The notes: generated from the sequence alone by a model not told the origin. A stretch of DNA of 38,836 nucleotides from CAZJAD01 sp964543855 (GCA_964543855.1 CAZJAD010000012.1:1-38836); one strand, 5' to 3'. Positions 16,044-25,833 are shown, counted from the first letter of the stretch. A program made the numbers and translations.

Positions 16044-17957
16044 ATGTCTCTTCCTCTGGCAAGTCTCCCTAAGCGGCACTGGGGCAGTGTCTGGGCGCTG
16101 CTGTTGATCATCTTAGCGCTTCTCATGCCCAGAGATGGCGTGTGGACGATCGATGATGGCGTGAAGCTCGTCGGGGCTCGCAACGCCCAAGGAGGTTGGC
16201 ATGTGGCCATTCCGGATGGAGCCTTGCGCGCCGCTCTTCGCGATCCGGCTGCCTATCCCAGCTTTCGCCCGCCATTTGCCGTCAGGGAGACCGGTTATCT
16301 TCGGCTGAGCTTCTCTCCGTGGACGATGGCCCTGTGGGGTCTCGTGGCGAAGCTGGGTGCGCTGGCGCTTGCTTTTCTGCCTGCCCTCGGCAGCCTTCTG
16401 GTCTGGCTCTTACTCCGAAGATGGCATGGCCAGTCTGACGAAGTCATCTTCTTGCTCCCGCTCACGTTCTACGGTCTCATCCTATGGGAACATTCGCTTG
16501 CGTTGATGCTGGAGGCTGCGGCGCTGGTTCTGCTATTCCTTGGCGTTCGTTCCAGAATCACATCGGTCACTGTGGCCGCCTTCTTTCTTGGCGCTGGGTC
16601 GCTCATCCGACCGGAAGCGGCACTGCTGGTGCCGGTGATTGTCATTTGGCTTTGGCGTCGTGAAGGCGCTCGCTCCGCACTAATGTTGCTCCTGGTTTCG
16701 GCGGCTCTGATTGTTGTCGGTTTGTGGGCCTCTCGCGCTGGGACGAGCACGCTTGTCCCGACGCAGGTGCAACTCAATTTCCTGGTTTCTGGATTAGCCG
16801 GGGGATCGTTCTGGCAAGCTCTTCTGGAGCGTGGAGAGGCCTTATGGATTCTCTGTTTCTCAATGGACGCAGATGTATGGATAAGCATCGGGCTGCTTCT
16901 GTTCCTGTGCGGTGGCAGTTGGGTGATTTTTCGTGGGGAGAGAAGCCGGTCGGTGCGTCTCTTGATGCTGGGGAGTGTGGCGCTCCTGATTTGGGCGGCG
17001 GTCATTCAGATCCGTCTGTGGTCAGATCCGCTGCCGCCAGTGGCCTTGCTGTCTCGCAACAGTCTCCTGTATGCTTTCCCGTGGGTCCTGCTGTTCCTCT
17101 TTTATGGAACAGGTGACGGCAGGTCGTTTCTTGGGGCCGCCCTGATTGTTGGGCTGCTCATTTTCGCGGCGACGCCTGTCTTTCGGGGTGTTCATTGGGG
17201 GCCGAGGCTGCTCTTGCCGGCTCTACCGATTCTCTTTGTAGCGTATGTCCACATGAAAGAACGCATAACGCGCCCGGGGTGGTTGTGGCGCAGCCTTCTG
17301 GCACTGACAGTCATTCAGACTCTAAGCAGCGCCGCTCTGGTCTACGGGCGGAAAGTGGAAACTGCCCAGCGAGTGGAGGTTTTGCGAGACCGAGTCCAAA
17401 CGCCGCTCGTTGTGCCGTCGCAATCACAGGTGGCAGACCTGGCGCCGCTCTGGGGCGAGGTGGAAATGTTCACAGCGGCGAGCCCGTCTGTGTTGCGCCG
17501 TTTCATTGCAGATGTGCGGCGAGCAGGTACGGACACCTTCTGGCTCCTCCTGCCGCGATCTGGGGAAATCGAGCCGATGAAGAAGGTGCCGGGCGTGATA
17601 CGACTCGACGACGAATACGAATTCAAGACAGGGCTTCTGTGGAAGACAACCTGGTGGCTGGGGAGGTTTGAGGATGTGGGGGATTCTGCGGTGTGGGGTG
17701 CGTTCTACGACGAACTAGCCAGGCGTGAAATTGCGGCCGGACGACTACAGCGAGCGTTACCGGAGCACAAGTCGGCCACGGATTTCGCGCCGTCGGAGGC
17801 AGACTATCATTTTAATTATGCAGTGACACTGGGGAAGCTCGGCTATTTTGGTGAAGCCGAGAGGGAGTTGCGCAGCGCGGTCGCTGTGGATTCTGTTCAT
17901 TGCGAAGCCAGAGAGCTACTCGGGAAGATCACGGCGATGCCCTCATCTTCTCCATGA
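16044..17957 (+). CDS. GT-C-type polytopic membrane protein with C-terminal TPR, putative glycosyltransferase
   Basis: The protein has 637 residues. About 10-12 hydrophobic helices fill residues 10-430. A first loop carries IDDGVK, an acidic pair after the first helix as in GT-C glycosyltransferases, which use polyprenyl-phosphate sugars. The C-terminal part is soluble. From about residue 560 it has TPR-like helices (GRLQRALPEHKSA, then YAVTLGKLGYFGEAERELRSA). Only a weak GAG-type ribosome site precedes the ATG. The gene converges on a second GT-C/TPR gene on the other strand, and their ends overlap by 29 bases. Exact family and acceptor are unknown. Glycosylation of surface proteins or glycans is inferred. 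Confidence 0.65.
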   Translation: MSLPLASLPKRHWGSVWALLLIILALLMPRDGVWTIDDGVKLVGARNAQGGWHVAIPDGALRAALRDPAAYPSFRPPFAVRETGYLRLSFSPWTMALWGLVAKLGALALAFLPALGSLLVWLLLRRWHGQSDEVIFLLPLTFYGLILWEHSLALMLEAAALVLLFLGVRSRITSVTVAAFFLGAGSLIRPEAALLVPVIVIWLWRREGARSALMLLLVSAALIVVGLWASRAGTSTLVPTQVQLNFLVSGLAGGSFWQALLERGEALWILCFSMDADVWISIGLLLFLCGGSWVIFRGERSRSVRLLMLGSVALLIWAAVIQIRLWSDPLPPVALLSRNSLLYAFPWVLLFLFYGTGDGRSFLGAALIVGLLIFAATPVFRGVHWGPRLLLPALPILFVAYVHMKERITRPGWLWRSLLALTVIQTLSSAALVYGRKVETAQRVEVLRDRVQTPLVVPSQSQVADLAPLWGEVEMFTAASPSVLRRFIADVRRAGTDTFWLLLPRSGEIEPMKKVPGVIRLDDEYEFKTGLLWKTTWWLGRFEDVGDSAVWGAFYDELARREIAAGRLQRALPEHKSATDFAPSEADYHFNYAVTLGKLGYFGEAERELRSAVAVDSVHCEARELLGKITAMPSSSP

Positions 17958-19902
17958 GCAGTCGTGCGGGTTCGAAGGCAGGGTCAATCGCGAGGGCGGT
18001 TTCAAGAGCGCGAAGAGCCTGCGCGTGCTCGCCCAGTCGACCGAGAGCGATGGCCAGATTATAGTGAGCGGCCGTGCGATCAGGCAGAAGCTCAATGCTC
18101 TGGCGGAAGTTTCGGGCGGCCTCTTCATCTCGACCCTCTCGCAGAGCGCGTGTGCCTCGGCGAAAATAGAGACCGGCCAGATTAACTTTCGCATCTGTTG
18201 TGTAGGGGCGAATCGCCAGCGCCCTTGAATAGGCCGAGATGGCTCCTGATGTGTCTCCAAGTGACTCGCGAATCGTGCCGAGGTTGTTCCAGGCCTTAAC
18301 ACAAAGGCTGTCATCCGCCAGCGCCAGCCGGTACTCTCTTTCGGCCCGCTCGAAGTCTCCACGGCGGAATGCGAGTACGCCCAGGTTGACATGCGCCAGC
18401 GGCAGGATTTCCAGATCGTCGACCGCTCTCTGGAACGCGATTTTGGCCTTTTCCGGTTCGTTCAGGCCCATGTAAGCGTTGCCCTCCATGAAATACGCCC
18501 AACCTTCCGGCGCTTCATGCAGGTTCCATGGGTTCATGAAGGTGACGATGCCTGCGGGAACAAGCAGCAGTGACGGGGCGAGCGAACGCAATTTCCATTG
18601 TCCGGCCACCGTTTGCCTAAACCACTCCACCGCCAATGCAGCCAGAAGGCAGAGCATGGGGACGACGGGCATTCTGAACCGCGATGTCACGAAGAAGAGA
18701 ATCACGCTCGCTGCATAGAAGAGCACAAGCCCGAGAAGGAGGCGCGTTTTCTGTTGCTTGCGCCCTACCCAGAGGCCTACCACCGACAAGGGAATAAGGA
18801 GCGCGAAATTCAGATAGCACAAGAAGGGAAGCCACGGCGCCAAGCGTATGAAGTACGAGAGATGCTTGTTGTTTGAGATTTCAAAGTGGTTGACAAAGAG
18901 GAGGGCTTTGCGCAGCAGGAGTCGTGCCTCAACCAAGGGATGAGTGGCGGCGAATCGCAGCGCTTTGCGATAGTAGAAATCAGACTGCTCTCCCGGCCGG
19001 AGTTGCCGCCCCTCTTCGTAAGCGGCCATCTCCTCGGCATCTTGCATCGTCCATTCCGTTCCGATTCCGGGAAGCGAGGAGTGGACACCGGTTGCTTCGG
19101 GATTGTTGCCAATCCAGAAGTTGACGCCGCCTTGAGTCGCCACAAGGACGAGTTCGCCACTTCCAATCGTGTTGATCAAGGTCACCGGCACGATTGGCAA
19201 GACGACGGCCACGGCCCAGAGCAGCAATCGAGGTCGCCAAGCGCCGCTTCGTTTGCGCAGCAAGAAGAAGAGAACGACTGGCAAAAGAACAAGAAAGTTC
19301 GGACGGGTGATCGTGGCGACCCCCAAGGCCAGCCCGCAGACAATCCAGGTGTGCACGCTTGGCTTGGCAATTGCCCGCAGAGTCGCCCATAACAGACAGA
19401 TACTCGCGAGCAGCTCGAGGCTCGTCGTCAGAATCTCGCCTGAGAAATAGATGGCCATGCCGTTCAATGCCAGAAGTCCGGCACCGACCCAAGCGACGAG
19501 CGGTGAGAAGTAGGCCCAGCCTACTCGGAAAAGAGCCCAAACGGCGACGGATTGGATAAGCGCGTTCAAGATGCGGGCGACAACGAGGTCGTGGCCGAGA
19601 AGATAGTAGAGTCCTCCGAGTAGGGCTGGATAAAGCGGAGCCCGGAAAAAGGGCAGCGTGCCCAGCGATCCATTGGCGAAGGCTTGCGCTGCTTCATCGT
19701 ACCAGAGAGGGTCGACGGCTGGCGCCCAGAAGGTCGGATTTGATTTCGCCGCCAAGATATAGGCCAGGCGAAGAGCAAACGCCAGAATTGCCAACAGCCA
19801 TCCGCCGGAGGCGATGAAGCTGTGGGCGTGGGATTTGTCTTGCATCTCTGAAGGAAAAATGTTAGAATTAGAGATGTCGATAGGAGCCTTCATGGTCGGC
19901 AC
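17929..19902 (-). CDS. GT39/ArnT-like membrane glycosyltransferase with C-terminal TPR repeats
   Basis: The protein has 657 residues, with about 10-11 membrane helices (roughly residues 30-440). The first periplasmic loop contains PLWYDEAAQAFANG, matching the acidic motif of PMT/ArnT-like (GT39, RgtA-type) enzymes that transfer sugars from polyprenyl phosphate. It is followed by FRAPLYPALLGGLYYL. Residues about 455-657 form around five TPR repeats (for example AHVNLGVLAFRRGDFERAE and AWNNLGTIRESLGDTSGAI), likely periplasmic and protein-binding. The start is uncertain: GTG at 19902 or ATG at 19893, neither with a good ribosome site. A well-formed promoter lies upstream at 19958-19986. Confidence 0.85.
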   Translation of the reverse strand: MPTMKAPIDISNSNIFPSEMQDKSHAHSFIASGGWLLAILAFALRLAYILAAKSNPTFWAPAVDPLWYDEAAQAFANGSLGTLPFFRAPLYPALLGGLYYLLGHDLVVARILNALIQSVAVWALFRVGWAYFSPLVAWVGAGLLALNGMAIYFSGEILTTSLELLASICLLWATLRAIAKPSVHTWIVCGLALGVATITRPNFLVLLPVVLFFLLRKRSGAWRPRLLLWAVAVVLPIVPVTLINTIGSGELVLVATQGGVNFWIGNNPEATGVHSSLPGIGTEWTMQDAEEMAAYEEGRQLRPGEQSDFYYRKALRFAATHPLVEARLLLRKALLFVNHFEISNNKHLSYFIRLAPWLPFLCYLNFALLIPLSVVGLWVGRKQQKTRLLLGLVLFYAASVILFFVTSRFRMPVVPMLCLLAALAVEWFRQTVAGQWKLRSLAPSLLLVPAGIVTFMNPWNLHEAPEGWAYFMEGNAYMGLNEPEKAKIAFQRAVDDLEILPLAHVNLGVLAFRRGDFERAEREYRLALADDSLCVKAWNNLGTIRESLGDTSGAISAYSRALAIRPYTTDAKVNLAGLYFRRGTRALREGRDEEAARNFRQSIELLPDRTAAHYNLAIALGRLGEHAQALRALETALAIDPAFEPARLLMEKMRASP

Positions 19903-19931
19903 ATCGGCGAAATTGATGATCGCCGGCGCAC

Positions 19932-19960
19932 TTAATCAAATCGAGTTAGAACAGTAGAAT
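19932..19960 (+). promoter_or_regulatory. weak candidate promoter of the subtilase gene
   Basis: TTAATC followed after 17 bases by TAGAAT (19955-19960) lies upstream of the protease gene. The -10 matches consensus at five positions, but the -35 is poor. It overlaps the -10 box of the divergent promoter on the other strand. Confidence 0.3.
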
Positions 19961-19986
19961 ATACGGAGTTTCCCGTCGAGTTTCAA
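19958..19986 (-). promoter_or_regulatory. promoter of the GT39/TPR gene
   Basis: Read on the minus strand, TTGAAA (19986-19981) and TATATT (19963-19958) are separated by exactly 17 bases. The predicted start near 19951 leaves a leader of about 50 bases before the start codon. Confidence 0.65.
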
Positions 19987-20047
19987 ACAAGCGGGACCGC
20001 CTTAGAGAATCGCGGAGTGCTTGTTTGGTGGCAAAGGAGCAGGCATC

Positions 20048-22843
20048 ATGAGAGACCTTAAGCGCACTTTCTCGATTCTTTCTGTCTTGGCCTTCGGCGC
20101 GACGAGCCTTTTTGCGGCGACGCATACGACGGCGCTGGACGAAGTCCTTGCGGGCGCGGACGAGGACGCCCTCGTGCGGATCGTTCTTTTTCTGCATGAT
20201 CCCGTGGATGCGCACGAGGTCTATGCCGTCGCATCGAGTCTGGTCGGTGAGGATCGCCGTGCACATACGGTGAATCAGCTCAAGGCGAGGTTCGACCAGA
20301 GCGGCAATGCGCTCCTCGAGACACTAAGCAGTGGCAAGGCGAGAGGCGCTGTCGGTCGCCTTCGGCCCCTGTGGATTGCCGATGGCGTCGTCTGTGAAAT
20401 TACACCGTCCTTTCTGCGAATCTGTGAGGAGCAACATCCCGAGATCAAAGCGGTCATGTTCGACCGGAAATTCGAGAACACGCTTGATGACAAGGATGTT
20501 CCGTGGTACCCACCGAGGCATTTGGACGACATATCGTGGGGAGTGGCGGATATCGGAGCCGTCCGGGTGTGGGACGAGTTTGGCGTCTACGGGCAGGGTG
20601 TTATCGTGGGCATGATGGACTCGGGCATCGATATGGATCATCCCGATCTGGCGGATAAGATATGGGTCAGTCCAGGCGAGGACTTGAATGGGAATGGTAC
20701 TGTAGACGAAGAAGAGCGCAACGGCGTTGACGACGATGGTAACGGTTATGTGGACGACTTCTATGGATGGAACTTCGATGAAGACAATGACAATGTGTCC
20801 GACGGCCACGGCCATGGCACGAGCACAGCCGGGATTGTAGCTGGGGGATGGACCGTGTGTGACACGGTGGGCATTGCACCGGAAGCCAAGCTAATGGTTC
20901 TGAGGGTGGCCGATGCGATCGGCAACGTGTGGCAGTCGTCCTGCTGGTTGGCAATGCAGTATGCCATGGAGAACGGAGCCCATGCAATCTCGGCTTCCCT
21001 CAGCTTCAAGTTCACCGAATGCAACGATCCCTATGGGTGCCCCGATCCGACTGTCTGGCGGTGTATCAACGAGTTGGAACTGGCGGCGGGGCTTGTCCAT
21101 GTGAACTCATCAGGGAATGAGGCGGTAGGTCTTGGTGCACCGCTGAGTATGCCTGTGCCAGCCAGCTCTCCCCCACCGTGGCTCTCGCCAGCGCAAGAGC
21201 TCCAGGGAGGGGTGGCATCCATCATTGCGGTTTCGGGCTATCAGGTGAATGGCAGCTATTATAGCCCATCGGGCCGGGGGCCTTCGGCATGGTCGGATGA
21301 GGACCTTTGCTTTCACCCGGGGATGCCTCACTGCCACGGTGATGTCTGGCCTGCCGAGTACGATGACTATCCCTATCAGAATGGGGCTTACATGGGCCTC
21401 CTGAAACCGGAGATTTGTGCCCCGACTGGTGTCACGACCTTGGCCCGCGGTGGAGGTTGTCGACACGGTTTCTCGGGCACCTCGGCGGCAGCGCCTCATG
21501 TCGGTGGGACGGTCGCCCTCATCATATCAGCGGCACCAGGCATCTCGCCTGAGGAAGTCTGTCGGGCTTTGAAACTGACAGCACGCGACGACGGTGCGCC
21601 TGGCGAAGATTCCCTGTTTGGTGCTGGCAAAGTGGATGCCTACGCTGCGGTGGCTTTCGTTCTCGACAGTCTGGGAGAAATAACGGGCACTGTGACAGAC
21701 GACGATACCGGTCTTCCGATCGAGGGTGTGCGCGTGAGCACAGACGAGTCGCACGCTGTATTCACCGACGATGCTGGCCTGTACCATCTCTTCATTCCGC
21801 CCGGCGGCGACACGATCCGTTACTACCGGTACGGTTATGAGAGGGTCAATCAGGGAGTCCAGGTCTCCGGTGGAGAAACGGTGACGCTTAACCTGAGTCT
21901 TCCGGTTGCAGAAGCGGGCACTCTCCAGGGGACAGTCTACGATGAGTTGTCTTCACCACAATCTGGCGCCGTCGTGCGCGTTTTGGACACGCCTCTGGCG
22001 CCGATGGCGACGGGCCAGAATGGCTACTTTGAAACGACAATCGCTTCAGGGAGTTACCAGGTTGTTGCCACGGCGGAGTTGCTCGAGCCTGACACGGAGA
22101 CCGTTCTCATCACCGCATCACAGACAACGGTTCAGGACTTCTATTTGGGAGACTCGCCCCGAATTCTGCCGACAGGCCCTGATGCCTACGGTTATGTGGC
22201 ATGGGACAATGTGGACAGTGCTGGCGTTGCCTATGACTGGATTGAAATCAGCCCAGCCCACGGAGGTCCTGGTACAGCGCTCACGATCTTCGAGGATCAG
22301 CTCACCCAGCTTCCACTTCCTTTTGCATTCCAGTTCTATGGTGCGTCCTACGACGCGGTGAGTATCACGGAGAACGGTTTTGTTGTTCTGGGTGCGTCCG
22401 ACGAGGGGAGCTGGCCACACTTCCCGATTCCGTCGACATCCGGTCCAGGAAATCTTCTGGCACCCTTCTGGACAGATTTCGATTCGGATGCTGCAGGAGT
22501 GGCGTATGCCTACTACTTCGATACTCCCAACCACCGATTCATCATCGAGTGGGACAGCGCCGCNNNNNNNNNNNNNNNNNNNNNNNNNNNNNNNNNNNNN
22601 NNNNNNNNNNNNNNNNNNNNNNNNNNNNNNNNNNNNNNNNNNNNNNNNNNNNNNNNNNNNNNNTGCCTCGAGGTTTTTGACATTCTTGGACGGCGCGTGG
22701 TGGTCGTAGCTGAAGGAAACTACACGGCAGGCATTCATCGAAGCACCTTTGACGGCCGTCGTCTCGCCACTGGAGTCTATTTCGCCCGTCTTCGCTGTGA
22801 CGACGCCGTTGTTCAGAGCCGCAAAATGCTCTTGATGAAGTGA
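20048..22843 (+). CDS. secreted subtilisin-like serine protease (S8) with sorting-type tail, interrupted by an assembly gap
   Basis: The ATG at 20048 has AAGGAG (20034-20039) 8 bases upstream. A signal peptide ends near LFAA (about 20). A prodomain-like region precedes the S8 catalytic domain: Asp191 (MMDSGID), His256 (GHGHGTSTAG), oxyanion Asn357 (SSGNE) and Ser479 (FSGTSAAAPH), all present. An acidic DLNGNGTVDEEE/DDDGNGYVDD insert between Asp and His looks calcium-binding. Two carboxypeptidase-regulatory-like repeats follow (about 540-700), then a beta-rich domain. After the N gap comes a tail with LEVFDILGRRV and ATGVYFARL, typical of type IX-like sorting domains. The frame across the gap is an accident of the 100-base placeholder, so the true length is unknown. 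The protein probably degrades extracellular proteins. Confidence 0.88.
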   Translation: MRDLKRTFSILSVLAFGATSLFAATHTTALDEVLAGADEDALVRIVLFLHDPVDAHEVYAVASSLVGEDRRAHTVNQLKARFDQSGNALLETLSSGKARGAVGRLRPLWIADGVVCEITPSFLRICEEQHPEIKAVMFDRKFENTLDDKDVPWYPPRHLDDISWGVADIGAVRVWDEFGVYGQGVIVGMMDSGIDMDHPDLADKIWVSPGEDLNGNGTVDEEERNGVDDDGNGYVDDFYGWNFDEDNDNVSDGHGHGTSTAGIVAGGWTVCDTVGIAPEAKLMVLRVADAIGNVWQSSCWLAMQYAMENGAHAISASLSFKFTECNDPYGCPDPTVWRCINELELAAGLVHVNSSGNEAVGLGAPLSMPVPASSPPPWLSPAQELQGGVASIIAVSGYQVNGSYYSPSGRGPSAWSDEDLCFHPGMPHCHGDVWPAEYDDYPYQNGAYMGLLKPEICAPTGVTTLARGGGCRHGFSGTSAAAPHVGGTVALIISAAPGISPEEVCRALKLTARDDGAPGEDSLFGAGKVDAYAAVAFVLDSLGEITGTVTDDDTGLPIEGVRVSTDESHAVFTDDAGLYHLFIPPGGDTIRYYRYGYERVNQGVQVSGGETVTLNLSLPVAEAGTLQGTVYDELSSPQSGAVVRVLDTPLAPMATGQNGYFETTIASGSYQVVATAELLEPDTETVLITASQTTVQDFYLGDSPRILPTGPDAYGYVAWDNVDSAGVAYDWIEISPAHGGPGTALTIFEDQLTQLPLPFAFQFYGASYDAVSITENGFVVLGASDEGSWPHFPIPSTSGPGNLLAPFWTDFDSDAAGVAYAYYFDTPNHRFIIEWDSAXXXXXXXXXXXXXXXXXXXXXXXXXXXXXXXXXXCLEVFDILGRRVVVVAEGNYTAGIHRSTFDGRRLATGVYFARLRCDDAVVQSRKMLLMK
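22564..22663. other. scaffold gap of 100 Ns
   Basis: Exactly 100 undetermined bases, the usual placeholder for a gap of unknown size, lie within the protease gene between its beta-rich domain and its sorting-type tail. It is possible that the two sides belong to different genes. Confidence 0.98.
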
Positions 22844-22886
22844 GAGGAACCGGAGGCATTCCTGGAGTGCACGGAGGAGCCTGTCT

Positions 22887-24206
22887 TTGAGAACTCATGT
22901 CGGGCTGTTCATCAGTGAACATGCGCCCAAGGCGGGACTCTGGGTTCTTCTTTTGTTTGCCTGTTTCGTGAGTGCGTCGGACATTCTGATAATCCAGAAG
23001 GATCTTGGGACGGACTTTGGCTCGTTCTACTCAGCCTGCAAGGCAGCAGAATTGCGGGGTGATATCTACGATGTTGATTACCTGAACGATCTGGCGCGAG
23101 AATCAGGAATTCCCGGCCACGTATATCCCTATCTCTATCCGCCATTCTTCGCTTTTGTTGCGGCACCGTTCTGTGTGTTCTCACCCACATCCGCACGAAT
23201 CCTATGGACATTAGGCAGCGTTATTCTGCTCAGCCTTTCTATGACGATCAGTGTCTTCATGGTCGGCTCGGTGATGAATCGACACGAAGGCGATCCGTTG
23301 TATCGCGCGCGACTGTTGCGCTGCCTGATTGTGTTTTCGATCCTGCTCTTGTGGATTCTGCCTTTCCGGAATAATTTCAGGATAGGACAAGTGAACATTC
23401 TCGTGCTCACTTTCATTGTTCTGTCCCTGTATGCTTATTCGAAGAAGGCGGATATTGCAAGTGGAGTGTTCTTGAGCTTTGCCGCAGTGATGAAGGTGAC
23501 GCCGGTCATCTTGTTGCTCTATTTCATTGCGAGGAGACGGTATCGGGCAGTGCTCAGTTGTTGCGCCTGCGTGCTGGTCTTGGCTGCCGCCACCTTGCCT
23601 CTGGGGGCTTTCGATTCCTGGCACAGGTTCTTTGGTTTCCTGCCCTCCATGTCTTACGGAGCCGTGATTCCCGGATTGTTTCATCCCGGGGCCTATCCGA
23701 ACTTCTCCATAGCAGGTTTTTTCTCTCGACTATTCATGGACAATTCGGTCGCTGTGACCATAGCATCGGTGAGTGTTATCATTTGTCTCATTCTGATCTT
23801 GGTCTTCTATGTCTACCGTGCCCGAAATGAAATGGCTGCGGGATTACTGCTGATGTCGTTCCTCGTGCTGATGATCATCTCTGCTCCGCTGGCCTATTTG
23901 CATCACGTGATCTATATTTTCCCGGGTGCCTTACTTGCGCTGTCCTATGTATGGATGACTTTCCCTCGGCGCAAAAGCATGCTTATTGTATCGTTCTTGC
24001 TGCTCGTATTGGTTCTGATCGGAATGGATTTCCCGATCTATTATGATCGCCTGCCGTTGTCTGTCGTGGGGGAAAAGCTGTTTACTTCAATGAATTTGTA
24101 TCTTCTCCTCGTTCTTTTTTGTTTTGGATTGTTCACATCTCATCTTGCGGCCTCATCAGAGATGAAGTTGGCACCGACCCATGTGGGAAAAGGATCAAAC
24201 GGATAG
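22887..24206 (+). CDS. GT87-like (DUF2029) polyprenol-dependent glycosyltransferase
   Basis: The protein has 439 residues with about ten membrane helices. I take the TTG at 22887 as start because GGAGGAG (22873-22879) is 7 bases upstream and no suitable ATG exists. The first large loop has FGSFYSACKAAELRGDIYDVDYL and VYPYLYPPFFAFVAAPF, the usual opening of the GT87 family, which includes mannosyl- and arabinosyltransferases using lipid-linked sugars. QVNILVLTFIVLSLYA follows. It begins 43 bases after the protease gene and overlaps the next glycosyltransferase gene by 26 bases, so the pair is probably cotranslated. Sugar and acceptor are unknown. Confidence 0.82.
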   Translation: MRTHVGLFISEHAPKAGLWVLLLFACFVSASDILIIQKDLGTDFGSFYSACKAAELRGDIYDVDYLNDLARESGIPGHVYPYLYPPFFAFVAAPFCVFSPTSARILWTLGSVILLSLSMTISVFMVGSVMNRHEGDPLYRARLLRCLIVFSILLLWILPFRNNFRIGQVNILVLTFIVLSLYAYSKKADIASGVFLSFAAVMKVTPVILLLYFIARRRYRAVLSCCACVLVLAAATLPLGAFDSWHRFFGFLPSMSYGAVIPGLFHPGAYPNFSIAGFFSRLFMDNSVAVTIASVSVIICLILILVFYVYRARNEMAAGLLLMSFLVLMIISAPLAYLHHVIYIFPGALLALSYVWMTFPRRKSMLIVSFLLLVLVLIGMDFPIYYDRLPLSVVGEKLFTSMNLYLLLVLFCFGLFTSHLAASSEMKLAPTHVGKGSNG

Positions 24207-25818
24207 GAGAACGGTCTGGAACTCGGCGCTCAGATACTCAGCCTCTGCGCTCGGGATCCTCTTCATCGTTCTCTATGTGGTTCTTGTCCTCTTTCGCATT
24301 CGATATCCGTTTGAGTTGGAATGGATGGAAGGAGGTTCGGTAGATCATGTTTGTAGAATCCTGGCCGGAGAGAAACTGTATGTCAGCCCATCGCTGGAAT
24401 TTGTGCCGTTCATCTACCCTCCACTCTACTATTATATTTCTGCCCTGGCATGGCTGCTGACCGGTGGTGGTTTCTTGCCGCTTCGACTCGTGTCTTTCGT
24501 CGCATCGCTGGGTTGCTTCGTTGTTATCTTTCAGTTCGTGAAACGGGAGGCCAGAAGCACATTTTCAGGTATCTTGGCGGCAAGCTTGTTCGCCGCAACC
24601 TTCCGCATAAGTGGAGCATGGTTCGATCTCGCGCGAGTGGATTCCCTTTTTCTCTTGTTTCTGTTGTTGGGATTCTACTTTGTTCGATTCAAAAAGTCGT
24701 GGAAATCGTATGTCATAGCCGGATTGTTTATCGGGCTCTCGTTTCTGACAAAACAGGCCGCGTTCGTCATTGCTATACCCATCATCGTTTATTGTATTCT
24801 GTTGAATTGGCGTGCGTCCATTGCCTTTGTGGGAACGGTAGTCTTGATCATTGGGATAAGTACGATTGCTCTCGATTATATTCATGACGGATGGTACACG
24901 TACTACATGTTCACTTTGCCAGGCCAGCACCCGCTCATAGCGCGCATGCTGGTCAACTTCTGGACGAAAGACCTGATTGCACCTCTGGCTATCGCTTGCA
25001 TGATGTCGATGTTCTATATGTTCTCTCAAGTCTTGAGTTCCACAAAGGAAGGACAGCATTTCGATCTCTTTCGGAATGCGATACCTGACGAAGCTCCACG
25101 AAGCGGCGCTGACGCATACGCTGCTCGTCTGAATGGTTTTTTCTATCTCTTTATGGCGGTTGGCATGATAGGAGGGGCTTGGCTCTCCAGACTTCATTCC
25201 GGCGGGTACGCCAATGTCTTGTTTCCCGCCTATGCTGTCATCTGCATCCTATTCGGCATGGGCACGCACAGGATTCTGGAACGGATTCAAGTTGCTTCCA
25301 TTCATGAGCGGAAGTTCGTGGAGGCTTTTGTCTACCTTGTTTGCATCATGCAGTTTGCCGGCCTTGCCTACAATCCTCATTGGTTAATACCCACCGAGAA
25401 GGATTTGGAGGCAGGCAGGGAATTTGTCAAGACTATGGCCGAAATGAAGGGAGAAGTCTTCGTCCCTTTTCATGCCTATTTGCCGACCTTGGCTGGCAAG
25501 AGCAGTCATGCCCAGGGAATGGCGGTCGCCGATGTTTTGAGAGGCGATGGCGGACAGGTCGGGGCAAAATTGAGAGATGATATTAGGCGTGCGATACGGG
25601 AGAGAAGATTCGCAGCCATGATTCTGGATGAGTCATTCTTCGTATGGTTCCTCCACGATGTTTTTCCACAGCTCAGGGAGGATATTGAGGAGAACTATGT
25701 AAGACAAGAATCAATCTTTGACAGCGACAGCGTGTTTTGGCCTGTGACCGGGGGAAGGACAAGGCCGGAATTCGTCTATGTTCCGAGGAGCCGTGATTTC
25801 TACAAATGGCCTAAATAA
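24181..25818 (+). CDS. GT39-like membrane glycosyltransferase
   Basis: The protein has 545 residues. The N-terminal helix is followed by ELEWMEGGSVDHVCRILAG and YPPLYYYISALAWLL, resembling the RgtA/PMT-type GT-C opening with acidic residues just after the first helix. About nine further helices precede a soluble C-terminal domain (about 400-545). No TPR repeats are seen, unlike the GT39-type gene on the other strand. The start codon lies inside the preceding GT87-like gene, a 26-base overlap. The likely role is addition of sugar from polyprenyl phosphate to a periplasmic or surface acceptor, which is inferred from the fold class only. Confidence 0.75.
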   Translation: MWEKDQTDRRTVWNSALRYSASALGILFIVLYVVLVLFRIRYPFELEWMEGGSVDHVCRILAGEKLYVSPSLEFVPFIYPPLYYYISALAWLLTGGGFLPLRLVSFVASLGCFVVIFQFVKREARSTFSGILAASLFAATFRISGAWFDLARVDSLFLLFLLLGFYFVRFKKSWKSYVIAGLFIGLSFLTKQAAFVIAIPIIVYCILLNWRASIAFVGTVVLIIGISTIALDYIHDGWYTYYMFTLPGQHPLIARMLVNFWTKDLIAPLAIACMMSMFYMFSQVLSSTKEGQHFDLFRNAIPDEAPRSGADAYAARLNGFFYLFMAVGMIGGAWLSRLHSGGYANVLFPAYAVICILFGMGTHRILERIQVASIHERKFVEAFVYLVCIMQFAGLAYNPHWLIPTEKDLEAGREFVKTMAEMKGEVFVPFHAYLPTLAGKSSHAQGMAVADVLRGDGGQVGAKLRDDIRRAIRERRFAAMILDESFFVWFLHDVFPQLREDIEENYVRQESIFDSDSVFWPVTGGRTRPEFVYVPRSRDFYKWPK

Positions 25819-25833
25819 GGAGGATGGGAAACC

